A stretch of 64,000 nucleotides of DNA, taken from assembly GCF_003319115.1 (NCBI RefSeq), contig NZ_QOHF01000002.1:62001-126000 (forward strand), written 5' to 3'. Source of the stretch: Geodermatophilus sp. TF02-6. Lineage in GTDB: Bacteria; Actinomycetota; Actinomycetes; Mycobacteriales; Geodermatophilaceae. Position numbers and translations under genes: made by a program. Below, one piece after another: positions 46,049 to 53,991 of this stretch. Below the pieces are notes generated by a model, which was given only the letters and a program-made list of their open reading frames with translations, did no database searches and was not told where the DNA came from. Within the stretch, counting starts at the first letter, position 1. Each line of letters starts with the position of its first letter.

Positions 46049-47886
46049 GCGGCAACGGCACGAGCGGCGACCGCGCGAGCGGGGTGGGCGTCGTCGTCCC
46101 GGTGCACGACCAGGCCGCGTTCCTGCCCCGCGCGCTGGAGAGCCTGCTCGCGCAGCAGGTCGGCGACTGGACGGCGGCGGTGCTCGACGACGGCTCCCCC
46201 GACCCGGACGCCGTGACCGCCGTCGTGGCCGCGCTCGGCGACCCGCGGGTCCGGCTGCTGGGCTGGCCGGACAACCGCGGGCTGGGCGCGACCCTCAACA
46301 CCGGGCTCGACGCACTGGGCGCCCCCCTGGTGGCCTACCTGCCGGCCGACGACGTCTGGTCCCCCGACCACCTGGCCGCGCTGCTCGCCTGCCTGGCCGA
46401 CCCGGACGTCGTGCTGGCCGCCAGCGGGCTGGCCGAGCCCTCGGGCACCGGCTACGAGCAGCTGGTCCAGGTGGCGCACCGGGCCACCGGCGACCGGTGG
46501 ACCGAGCGGGCCGAGCTCGAGTCCGACGACCTGGCCCGGCTGATGTGGGACCGGGTGCGCGCCCGCGGGCGGACGGCGCACACCGGCCGGGTCACCTGCT
46601 CCTGGACCCGCCACCCCGGCCAGCGCTCGGCGGCCATCCGGGAGTCCCTGGACGGGGGGCTCAACGTCTTCCGCAGCCGCTACCGGGTGCGCGAGCCGCT
46701 GCGCTTCGCCTCCACCGACGGCGGCTCGGTCGACGAGGTGGCCCGCTACGCCCGGTTCCGGTCGCGGGAGTACCCGCGAGCGGCGGACGGGCTCTGCGTG
46801 CTCGTGGTCGGCGAGCTGGCGTTCAACCCCGAGCGGGTGCTGGCGCTGGCCGAGCAGGGGCACCGACTCACCGGGCTGTGGACTCCCGACGGGCTGGGCG
46901 ACGCGACCGTGGGGCCGCTGCCGTTCGGGCACGTGCCCGACCTCGTCGACGGCGCCGACCGCGACCGCTGGCGCGACCCGGTGCGCGCGCTGGCCCCCGA
47001 CGTGGTGTGGGCGCAGCTGAACTGGCGGGCGGTGCCGCTGGCGCACGCGGTGCGCTCGGCGTTCCCCGAGCTGCCGTTCGTGTGGACCTACAAGGAGGCT
47101 CCGCAGCGCAGCATCGTGCGCGGCGAGTGGCCGCTGCTGGCCGACCTGGTGTGCGGCGCCGACGCGGTGCTGCTGGCCACCGAGGAGGAGCGCGACTGGT
47201 TCGCCCTGGCGCTGCGCGGCCGGGTCGACCCCGACCGGCTCGGCGTCCTGGACGGCGACCTGCCCAAGCGCGACTGGCTGGACGGACCGCTGTCGCCGAA
47301 GCTGTCCGACGCGGACGGGCAGCCGCACACCGTCGTCGCCGGCCGCCCGGCCGGGCTGGACCTGGACTGGGTGCTCGACCTGGCCCGCCGCGGCGTGCAC
47401 ACCCACCTGTACGGGCAGGTGCGGGCGCCGGGGCCGAAGGGGTCGTGGACCGGGTGGCTGGCCGAGGCGCTGGCCGCGGCGCCGCGGTTCGTGCACGTGC
47501 ACCCGGCGGTCGGGCCCGAGGACTGGGTGCGCGAGCTGTCCCGCTACGACGCCGGCTGGCTGCACCGCTTCGACAGCGCCAACGGCGGCGACCTGCGGCG
47601 GGCCAGCTGGGACGACCTCAACTCCCCCGCCCGGCTGCCGATCTACCTGGCCGCCGGGCTGCCGGTGCTGCAGCAGGCCAACCCCGGGTCGGTCGTCTCG
47701 GTGGAGCGGGTGCTGCGCCGGGACGGGACGGGCCTGTTCTACCGGGACGCCGACGACGTGGCCGGCGTCCTCGCCGGGGAGCTGGCCGCGCGGCGCGGTG
47801 GGACGGCGGCGCTCGCGGTGCGGGAGCAGCACACCTTCGACGCGCACGCCGACCGGCTGGTCGAGCTGTTCGGCTCGCTGGCGTAG
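46045..47886 (+). CDS. GT2 glycosyltransferase fused to a GT-B-like C-terminal module
   Basis: 613 aa. Residues of about 12-130 are a GT2 (GT-A) domain: VGVVVPVHDQAAFLPRALES, LDDGSPDPDAV and the metal motif as LPADDVWSPDH. Residues 250-613 are a second module with VLVVGELAFNPERVLALAEQ, KEAPQRSIVRGEWPL and an end resembling GT4-type proteins (LPIYLAAGLPVLQQANPGS, EQHTFDAHADRLVEL). Such double enzymes can add two sugars in sequence. GTG start coupled by GTGA to the upstream GT4. Whether the second module keeps activity cannot be told; no clear EX7E is seen. Confidence 0.8.
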   Translation: MSGNGTSGDRASGVGVVVPVHDQAAFLPRALESLLAQQVGDWTAAVLDDGSPDPDAVTAVVAALGDPRVRLLGWPDNRGLGATLNTGLDALGAPLVAYLPADDVWSPDHLAALLACLADPDVVLAASGLAEPSGTGYEQLVQVAHRATGDRWTERAELESDDLARLMWDRVRARGRTAHTGRVTCSWTRHPGQRSAAIRESLDGGLNVFRSRYRVREPLRFASTDGGSVDEVARYARFRSREYPRAADGLCVLVVGELAFNPERVLALAEQGHRLTGLWTPDGLGDATVGPLPFGHVPDLVDGADRDRWRDPVRALAPDVVWAQLNWRAVPLAHAVRSAFPELPFVWTYKEAPQRSIVRGEWPLLADLVCGADAVLLATEEERDWFALALRGRVDPDRLGVLDGDLPKRDWLDGPLSPKLSDADGQPHTVVAGRPAGLDLDWVLDLARRGVHTHLYGQVRAPGPKGSWTGWLAEALAAAPRFVHVHPAVGPEDWVRELSRYDAGWLHRFDSANGGDLRRASWDDLNSPARLPIYLAAGLPVLQQANPGSVVSVERVLRRDGTGLFYRDADDVAGVLAGELAARRGGTAALAVREQHTFDAHADRLVELFGSLA

Positions 47887-47968
47887 GCGCCGGGACGCTG
47901 GTGTGATTGCCCGAGCCCCGGCCCCGGAACCGGGGTCCAGGCACGGGGTGAGCGACGGGAGGGGACAG

Positions 47969-48541
47969 ATGAGCGTGGGACGGCTCGGGGCACGCCTGTT
48001 GATCGGCGGCCTGTTCATCGGACACGGCACCCAGAAGCTGTTCGGCTGGTTCGGCGGCCCCGGCCGGGCCGGCACCGAGGGGATGATGGAGTCGCTCGAC
48101 ATGCGCCCGGCCAAGCTCAACGCGCTGGCCGCCGGCGTCACCGAGACGGCCGGGGGCAGCCTGCTCGCCGCCGGGCTGGCCACCCCGCTGGCCTCGGCGG
48201 CCCTGACCGGCGTGATGACCACCGCCATCACGAAAGTCCACCGGCCCAACGGGCCGTGGGCGGCCAACGGCGGGTGGGAGTACAACGCCGTCCTCATCGG
48301 CGCGGTCACCGCGCTGGCCGAGACCGGCCCCGGCGACCTCTCCCTCGACCGTGCGCTCGGCATCGAGCGGCGGGGCCCGGCCTGGGCGCTGGCCGCTCTG
48401 GCGACCGGCGTCGCCACCGCCGCGCTGACGATGGCCGCCGGGAGCCGCGGGAAGCCGGCGCCCTCCTCGGGCGCCGGGGGCGGCGCAGCCGAGGCCGCGC
48501 ACGGCGGCACCGCCGGCGACCCCACCACGGCCGGGGCCTGA
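47969..48541 (+). CDS. DoxX family membrane protein
   Basis: 190 aa; the ATG at 47969 follows GGGAGGGGACAG. RLGARLLIGGLFIGHGTQKL, FGWFGGPG and further helices give the four-helix DoxX core, with NGGWEYNAVLIGAVTALA as the conserved third segment. The C-terminal 30 residues are a Gly/Ala-rich tail. DoxX-type proteins are linked to quinone and thiol redox balance in the membrane. A palindrome CCCCGGAACCGGGG lies about 45 bp upstream. Confidence 0.85.
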   Translation: MSVGRLGARLLIGGLFIGHGTQKLFGWFGGPGRAGTEGMMESLDMRPAKLNALAAGVTETAGGSLLAAGLATPLASAALTGVMTTAITKVHRPNGPWAANGGWEYNAVLIGAVTALAETGPGDLSLDRALGIERRGPAWALAALATGVATAALTMAAGSRGKPAPSSGAGGGAAEAAHGGTAGDPTTAGA

Positions 48542-48620
48542 CCCCTCGTCGGGGCCCCGCCGTCGGGCGGAGGAGGCAGCCGGCGACCCGGCCGGGCGGG
48601 ACGGTCAGGACGCCGGACGG

Positions 48621-48974
48621 TCAGGAGGCTGAGGCGTCGGTCGGGGTCTCGGGGGCCTGGGCGTGCAGTGCCGGGTCCGGCTGCTGCCGGTGGCGGGGCA
48701 GGTGCGGCAGACGTGGGTGCGGGTGCGGGAGGTGCGGGTGCGGGAGGTGCGGCAGGTGCACGTGCGGGCGCGGCAGCCGCCGGACGGTGCGTGGCCCCCG
48801 GTGGGCCACCCCCGTGCGGCGCCGGACCGACGGGGACGCCGGTTCGGGTGGTGGATCGGGGATCCGCGTGGCGCAGCGGTCCCGCTCCCACCGTGCGGTG
48901 CTGTTCCTCGCCAGTCCGATGACCAGCGTCGTGAGCAGCACGAACCCGACGGCGCTGCCGATCGCCCACCCCAT
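48621..48974 (-). CDS. Small membrane protein with His/Pro-rich tail
   Basis: 117 aa; ATG with GGAGGAGGGG upstream. One N-terminal helix (MGWAIGSAVGFVLLTTLVIG) is followed by about 45 polar residues and then a His-Pro repeat region (HVHLPHLPHPHLPHPHP, then RLPHLPRHRQQPDP). The repeats could bind metal ions such as Ni, Cu or Zn. No family recognised. It lies between DoxX (convergent) and a GT4 gene. Confidence 0.6.
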   Translation of the reverse strand: MGWAIGSAVGFVLLTTLVIGLARNSTARWERDRCATRIPDPPPEPASPSVRRRTGVAHRGPRTVRRLPRPHVHLPHLPHPHLPHPHPRLPHLPRHRQQPDPALHAQAPETPTDASAS

Positions 48975-49074
48975 GACGGCCCCTCCTCCGGAGCCGCCGC
49001 GCGAGCCGGCCCCCGGCGTCCGCGGCGATGCCTGGGAGGATCCCGCCGCCGCGCGGTCGGGACAAGCCCGGCCG

Positions 49075-50292
49075 TCACGGGACACCCCCGACACGCCGGT
49101 AGACCTCCAGGAGGGCGGCGACGTGGCCCGCCGGGTCGTGCCGCGCCCGGACCCGCGCCCACCCCGCGCGCCCCATCCGGGTCGCCGCACCGGGGTCGCG
49201 CACCAGCCGGGTGAGCGCGCCGGCCAGCGTGTCCGCGTCGCCCGGCGGGACGAGCAGCCCGGTGCGGCCGTCGTCGACCAGCTCGGGGATGCCGCCCACC
49301 GCCGAGGCCACGACCGGGACCCCGTGCGCCGCGGCCTCCAGCACCGCCATCGGGCAGTTCTCCCACCACAGCGCCGGCAGGACGGCGACCGCCGCCGCGC
49401 GCAGCTCCGACACCACCCGCGCGGGCGGCAGCGGGCCCAGGACGTCGACCGGCAGCCCCTCGGCCGCCACCCGCGCCCGCACCGCGGCCTCCAGCCGCCC
49501 CGAGCCGGCCAGCCGCACCCGCACCCCGGCCGGCAGCCGCGCCGCGGCGTCCAGCAGGGTGTGCACCCCCTTCTCCGCCACCAGCCGGGAGGCGTAGAGG
49601 ACCGACGGCGGCTCGGCGGCCGCCGCCCGAGGAGCAGCCCCCGCGACCACCGGGTTGGGCAGCACGTCGATCCGGTCGGCCGGCAGCCCGCCGTCCACCA
49701 CCCGGTCGCGCAGGAACGCGCTCGGCGCGACGAACCGGTCCACGCGGGACCAGACGCCCCGGGCGCGGGAGGCGTAGGCGTCGGCGGCCGCCGCGACCGA
49801 CCGCCACCGCGAGCCCTCCAGGCAGCGGTGCCGCACGACGTTCGCGTACCGCCCGGACAGACACCGGGTGCACGGCGCGCCGTCGGTGAACAGGCGGAAG
49901 TTCGGGCAGACCGGCTTGTAGTCGTGCAGCGTCATCACGGTCGGCACGCCGCCGCGGCGCAGCGCGTCGAGCACCGAGACGGTGAGCCGCTCGAAGACGT
50001 GGTGCACGTGGGCGACGTCCGGGCGCACCCGGTCGACCACCCCGGCCAGCGCCCGGTAGGCCCGCGGCGACCACGTCCCCGCCCACGCCTCCCCGAAGCG
50101 GGTCCGCGCGCCCGCGCCGGCCGCGGCCGGCAGCCGGTCGCGCACCGGCGTGGGCAGCGTCCGCTCCTCGGCGACGGCGAAGGGCACCACCTCGTGCCCG
50201 GCGGCGCGCAGCAGGTCGGCGGTGAGCACCAGCACCGTCTCGGCACCGCCGGGCGCTTGCGTCCAGTGGTTGCCGACGAGCAGGACCTTCAC
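49075..50292 (-). CDS. GT4-like glycosyltransferase
   Basis: 405 aa. KVLLVGNHWTQAPGGAETVL, LHDYKPVCPNFRLFTDGAPC with CTRC and HRC cysteines typical of a GT4 subgroup, SVLYASRLVAEKGVHTLLDA and ALWWENCPMAVLEAAAHGVP (EX7E). The GTG start overlaps the stop of the dehydrogenase gene (GTGA). Last gene of a three-gene unit (Gfo/Idh-type, medium-chain dehydrogenase, GT4), suggesting formation and transfer of a modified sugar or cyclitol. Confidence 0.88.
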   Translation of the reverse strand: MKVLLVGNHWTQAPGGAETVLVLTADLLRAAGHEVVPFAVAEERTLPTPVRDRLPAAAGAGARTRFGEAWAGTWSPRAYRALAGVVDRVRPDVAHVHHVFERLTVSVLDALRRGGVPTVMTLHDYKPVCPNFRLFTDGAPCTRCLSGRYANVVRHRCLEGSRWRSVAAAADAYASRARGVWSRVDRFVAPSAFLRDRVVDGGLPADRIDVLPNPVVAGAAPRAAAAEPPSVLYASRLVAEKGVHTLLDAAARLPAGVRVRLAGSGRLEAAVRARVAAEGLPVDVLGPLPPARVVSELRAAAVAVLPALWWENCPMAVLEAAAHGVPVVASAVGGIPELVDDGRTGLLVPPGDADTLAGALTRLVRDPGAATRMGRAGWARVRARHDPAGHVAALLEVYRRVGGVP

Positions 50293-51416
50293 GACCCGGA
50301 GAACCGCAGCACCGCCTGCAGCGGCGGGGCGGCCAGCCGGCGGCCGGCCAGGTCGGCCAGCAACCGCGGCCCCTCCTCGAACGGCAGGACGTCGCTGACC
50401 AGGTGGGTGCGCACGTCGTCCCCCCGCGCGCGCAGCAGGTCGAGGGTGACCTCGGCGAGCCGAGCGCGCGGCCAGGCGCCGGCCATCCCGCGCGGCACCC
50501 GGCTGATCTGCGCGCAGACCACCGCCAGGCCGTTGTGGTGGAACTCCTCGCCGAGGCGCACCGCCTCGGCCCCGGCCTGGTAGAAGCCCAGGTCGACGAC
50601 GGTGCCCTGGGGCCGCAGCGCCTTGAGCGCGGTGGCCAGCGCGGCGTCGTGCCCCCGGCACTGCAGGACGACGTCGGCGCCGGCGTCCCCCGGCCCGTGC
50701 CGCCACCGCTCCTTGACCGCCCGCCAGGCGGGCCGGTCGGGGCCGGCGGTGTCCTCCAGCGTGGCCAGCCCCAGCGCCTCGGCGACCGCCCGCCGCTCGG
50801 CCGAGGGCTCGGCGACCACCACGTCGGCGGCGCCGTGCCGCACGGCGAGCACCGCCGTCAGCAGGCCGATCACGCCGGCGCCGGTGACCAGCACGCACCG
50901 GTCGCGCACCCCGGCGTCCACGCCCGCACCCGGCCCGGCGAGGGAGGCCGCGGCGTGCAGCAGCCCGTTGACGCAGATCGGGCCCATCTGGGCGAGGTAG
51001 ACGCCGAGCAGCGGGTCGAGGTCGTCGGGCACGCCGATCACCGGCCGGGTGGCGGGGTCGACGCAGGCCCCGGTGCGGTGGCCGACGGCGAGGGCGAGCA
51101 GCATCCCCTCGGGGAGGTCGGGGGTGCGGCTCTCGGTGACCCGGCCGACCTCCATGTAGCCCAGCCCGCGCACCGGGTAGCCCGCCGTCGGCCCGTCGCC
51201 GTCGAACGAGCGCAGGTCGGGGTCCCAGTGCAGCTGGTGGTGCGGGTCGGTGCCGCGGACGATCGCCACCTCGGTGCCGGCGCTGATGCCGCTCCACTCG
51301 GTGCGCACCCACGCCTGCCCGGGCCCGGGCTCGGGCTCGACGTCGTCGACGACCGCCGGCCGCCCCGGCGCGACCACCCCGATGGTGCGCACCGGCCGCC
51401 CGGTCACAGCGCTCAC
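50289..51416 (-). CDS. Medium-chain zinc-type dehydrogenase
   Basis: 375 aa. EWSGISAGTEVAIVRG is the N-terminal motif of the sugar/threonine-dehydrogenase-like branch where the first zinc Cys is replaced by Ser (as in bacteriochlorophyllide and BchC-like enzymes). RCVLVTGAGVIGLLTAVLAV binds NAD(P). The dimer-zinc cysteine loop is absent. It pairs with the Gfo/Idh gene upstream (GTGA overlap) and GT4 downstream, a combination seen in polysaccharide and scyllo-inositol or sugar-acid pathways. Substrate unknown. Confidence 0.82.
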   Translation of the reverse strand: MSAVTGRPVRTIGVVAPGRPAVVDDVEPEPGPGQAWVRTEWSGISAGTEVAIVRGTDPHHQLHWDPDLRSFDGDGPTAGYPVRGLGYMEVGRVTESRTPDLPEGMLLALAVGHRTGACVDPATRPVIGVPDDLDPLLGVYLAQMGPICVNGLLHAAASLAGPGAGVDAGVRDRCVLVTGAGVIGLLTAVLAVRHGAADVVVAEPSAERRAVAEALGLATLEDTAGPDRPAWRAVKERWRHGPGDAGADVVLQCRGHDAALATALKALRPQGTVVDLGFYQAGAEAVRLGEEFHHNGLAVVCAQISRVPRGMAGAWPRARLAEVTLDLLRARGDDVRTHLVSDVLPFEEGPRLLADLAGRRLAAPPLQAVLRFSGS

Positions 51417-52411
51417 CGGTCCGCTCCCGCGCCGGCGGAGCCGGCCGGTGACGCAGCCTCGGACAGCCGCACCGTTCCGCCGTCGGCGGCCGCGGTGGCC
51501 ACGGCGACGGCCAGCCGGTGGGTGCCCAGCGCCTCGCGGTAGGAGGTGCGGACGTCGTGGGCCTCGCCGCGGACCGCCGCCACGAACGCGCGGTCCTCGA
51601 CCTCGAACGGGTCGGCCCCCCGGTCGATCGTCCGCTCGCCGTCGGCGTCGGTGACCACCAGCTGGTGCTCGGTCAGCCACAGGCCCAGGCCGGGCGCGAC
51701 CAGCTCGACACCGATCCGCAGGCCGCGCGGCAGCAGGCAGCTGTTGCTGAACGAGCCGACCGCGCCGGAGGTGAACCGCAGCGCGGCGGTGCACACGTCG
51801 AGGATGTCGCCGGGCCCGTCGGGCGAGCGGGAGCCGGTGGCCCAGCCGCCCTCGACCTCGCCGACCAGCACCCGGGCGACGTCGAACAGGTGGGTGACCT
51901 GCTCGACCGTCTGCCCGCCGGAGCCGGCCTGCCGCGCCCACCAGTCCACCCGGGGTGCCCGGTCCAGCCACGCGCCGAGCACCATCCGGGCCGGGCGGTC
52001 GGCCAGCAGCTCCCGGGCGCGCTCGAGCGTGTCGAGGTAGCGCCAGTGGTAGCCGACGGCGGTGAGCAGGCCGGCGGCGTCGATCCGGTCGGCCAGCCGC
52101 TCGGCGGGAGCCAGGTCGGTGCCCAGGGGCTTCTCCACGAACAGCGGCAGGCCGCGGTCGACGGCGGCCTCCTCCACCGGCCCGTGGGCGTGCGGCGGCA
52201 CGCAGACGTAGAGGGCGTCGAGCTGCTCGGCGTCCAGCAGCTGCTCCCAGCGGGCGTACGGAGTGGCGCCGCAGCGGGCGGCGAGCACCTCGGCGCGGTC
52301 GGTCCGCGGGTCGGCGACCCCGGCCACGATCACCCCGTCGATGGCGGTCAGCGCGTCCACGTGCCGGCCCGCGATGAACCCGGCTCCCACCAGGCCGATC
52401 GTCGTCGTCAC
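51413..52411 (-). CDS. Gfo/Idh/MocA family oxidoreductase
   Basis: 332 aa from GTG at 52411. Rossmann start IGLVGAGFIAGRHVDAL, ALYVCVPPHAHGPVEEAA, the family lysine motif LFVEKPLGTDLA and the catalytic-region QVTHLFDVARVLVGE with the histidine. It oxidises or reduces a sugar, cyclitol or their nucleotide forms with NAD(P). First gene of the three-gene unit. An upstream frame extension carries no ribosome site. Confidence 0.86.
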   Translation of the reverse strand: MTTTIGLVGAGFIAGRHVDALTAIDGVIVAGVADPRTDRAEVLAARCGATPYARWEQLLDAEQLDALYVCVPPHAHGPVEEAAVDRGLPLFVEKPLGTDLAPAERLADRIDAAGLLTAVGYHWRYLDTLERARELLADRPARMVLGAWLDRAPRVDWWARQAGSGGQTVEQVTHLFDVARVLVGEVEGGWATGSRSPDGPGDILDVCTAALRFTSGAVGSFSNSCLLPRGLRIGVELVAPGLGLWLTEHQLVVTDADGERTIDRGADPFEVEDRAFVAAVRGEAHDVRTSYREALGTHRLAVAVATAAADGGTVRLSEAASPAGSAGAGADR

Positions 52412-52446
52412 CCGCGCGTCCTGCCCCGCTCCGGCCGGCGGCAATC

Positions 52447-52500
52447 CTGCGGGCTCCTCCGGCGGGCCGCAGACCACCGGCCCGGTGGAGGAGCCCGCAG
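52447..52500. other. 22-bp near-perfect inverted repeat in a divergent spacer
   Basis: CTGCGGGCTCCTCCGGCGGG and its complement (20 of 22 pairs) enclose a 10-nt loop. It lies within the 285-bp gap between divergent genes, 36 bp before the Gfo/Idh start, where a terminator is unexpected. An attenuator in the 5' leader or a regulatory cruciform are possibilities. The rest of the gap (52501-52696) shows nothing else. Confidence 0.45.
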
Positions 52501-52696
52501 ACGAACGCGCGGGTGCCCTCCGCCGACGTCGACCCGGTGGAGCTGCCCGAGGAGGTCGGTGACGACGCGGCGGTCGTGCTCTGCGTCATCCACCCCACCG
52601 CCTGGTCCGGCGCCCGGCCGGCCGAGGTCGGGTCGGCCGACACGGTGCTCGTCCTCGAGGGCATACACCCGGCCGGTCCGCGGGTAAGGGCTCCCC

Positions 52697-53392
52697 ATGG
52701 CAGTCGACGTCGCTCCCGGGACCGTGGCCGTGTACACCGACGTGGTCTGCGCGTGGTCCACCGTCGCGTTCCAGCGCTTCTACGCGGCACGGTCCCGGCT
52801 GGGCCTCGACGACCGGGTGCGCGTCGACCACCGGCTGTACCTGCTGGAGGACATCAACCGGTTCGCCCTCCCGATGCGCATGCTCCAGGCCGAGATCCCG
52901 GTGGTCGGCCCCCTCGAGCCCGACCTCGGCATGACCCCCTGGCAGGGACAGCCGTCGGACTGGCCGGTGACGGCGCTCCTGGCCGACGAGGCGGTGCACG
53001 CGGCCAAGGCCCAGTCGGCCGCGGCCGCCGAACAGCTGGACATGGCCCTGCGGGTGGCGTTCTTCCGCGACAGCCGGTGCATCAGCATGCTGCACGAGGT
53101 GGTCGACGTGGCCCGCGGCTGCGACTCCGTCGACGCCGACGCGCTGGCCACCGCGCTCGACGACGGGCGCGCCCGCGGCGCCATGATGGCCGACTACCGG
53201 GCGCACGTGGACGAGGTCCAAGGCAGTCCGCACTTCTTCCTGGCCGACGGGTCCGACGTGCACAACCCCGGCATCTCGCTGCACTGGGCCGACGCCGGGT
53301 ACCCGCTGGTCGACGCCGATGACCCGGACGTCTACGAGGACCTCGTGCGGCGCGCGGCGGACGCCGCCGCCCGGGCCGGAGCCGGTACCTGA
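52697..53392 (+). CDS. DsbA-family (FrnE-like) thioredoxin-fold protein
   Basis: 231 aa, no signal peptide, so cytoplasmic. The active-site position reads DVVCAWSTV: the first Cys is kept and the second is Ser (CxxC to CxxS). The helical insertion (ADEAVHAAKAQSAAAAEQLD) and the cis-Pro segment VQGSPHFFLADG follow the FrnE/DsbA pattern. With one Cys it would form mixed disulfides, for example with mycothiol, or act as an isomerase. ATG at 52697 with weak purines. Confidence 0.8.
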   Translation: MAVDVAPGTVAVYTDVVCAWSTVAFQRFYAARSRLGLDDRVRVDHRLYLLEDINRFALPMRMLQAEIPVVGPLEPDLGMTPWQGQPSDWPVTALLADEAVHAAKAQSAAAAEQLDMALRVAFFRDSRCISMLHEVVDVARGCDSVDADALATALDDGRARGAMMADYRAHVDEVQGSPHFFLADGSDVHNPGISLHWADAGYPLVDADDPDVYEDLVRRAADAAARAGAGT

Positions 53393-53706
53393 CGCCGCGC
53401 CCCGAGGCGGGCCGGGAGTCGACGTGGGCCGGGAGTCGGCGTCGATGCCCTCCGCGCGGAGGGACACGTCCCCCGTGGACCTGCAGCGCCTCCCGGGGAC
53501 GGAGAGGGCTCGCGGTGCACGTCTGCCTGGTCGGGGACCACCCGACCACCCAACCTGAGGTCCCGGGACCGCGCACGGCCCTCGACCGCGTCGTCCGCTC
53601 CCGACGGGCGTACGTCGCGCGTTCCGGGGTAGGAGCGGAGGACCGTTGCGCTGGGAGCAGCGCCAGAACCGGTGGGCCGGACGGCCCCGACGGGAGGGTG
53701 GCGCCC
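53393..53706. other. 314-bp spacer without a convincing gene
   Basis: Contains a short duplication GGGCCGGGAGTCGACGTGG / GGGCCGGGAGTCGGCGTCG near 53410. Open frames crossing it lack protein character. The promoter of the next small membrane protein gene should lie here. Confidence 0.4.
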
Positions 53707-53892
53707 GTGTGGGTGTGGATCGTCGTGTCCGTGGTCGTCGTCGCGCTGGTCCTCGCGGTGTGGATCGGCAACGCCTACCGCCTGGCCAAGAAGAACAAGA
53801 GCCTGGTCCGGCGCAGCACCGGGCTGTCGGGCCCGTCGGGCGGTGAGACCAGAGGGGATCCCCGGACCGGCGAGGTGGAGCAGGGACTCTGA
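53707..53892 (+). CDS. Small single-pass membrane protein (61 aa)
   Basis: GTG at 53707 after GGGAGGGTGG. One strong helix (VWVWIVVSVVVVALVLAVWI) is followed by NAYRLAKKNKSLVRRSTG, a basic juxtamembrane region, and a polar tail. LemA-like small proteins start similarly but the length is too short. Function unknown. Confidence 0.6.
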   Translation: MWVWIVVSVVVVALVLAVWIGNAYRLAKKNKSLVRRSTGLSGPSGGETRGDPRTGEVEQGL

Positions 53893-53991
53893 GCCCGTCG
53901 CGCCGTCGGTGAGGTGGGCGTCGACCCGCCGGCGGGTGTTCCCGCAGGCGGGACCCGTGCTGGACGGCAACGGTGCGAGCCGCCGCGCGGG

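Noticed and set aside
47920-47940. DevR box upstream of the DoxX gene (GGAAC-CGGG-GTCCA)
   Set aside because: Only 8 of 10 core positions match and the region is better described as the palindrome CCCCGGAACCGGGG.
43618-52411. Mobile genomic island for the glycosyltransferase blocks
   Set aside because: No integrase, transposase, tRNA or attachment repeats, and GC content looks like the rest.
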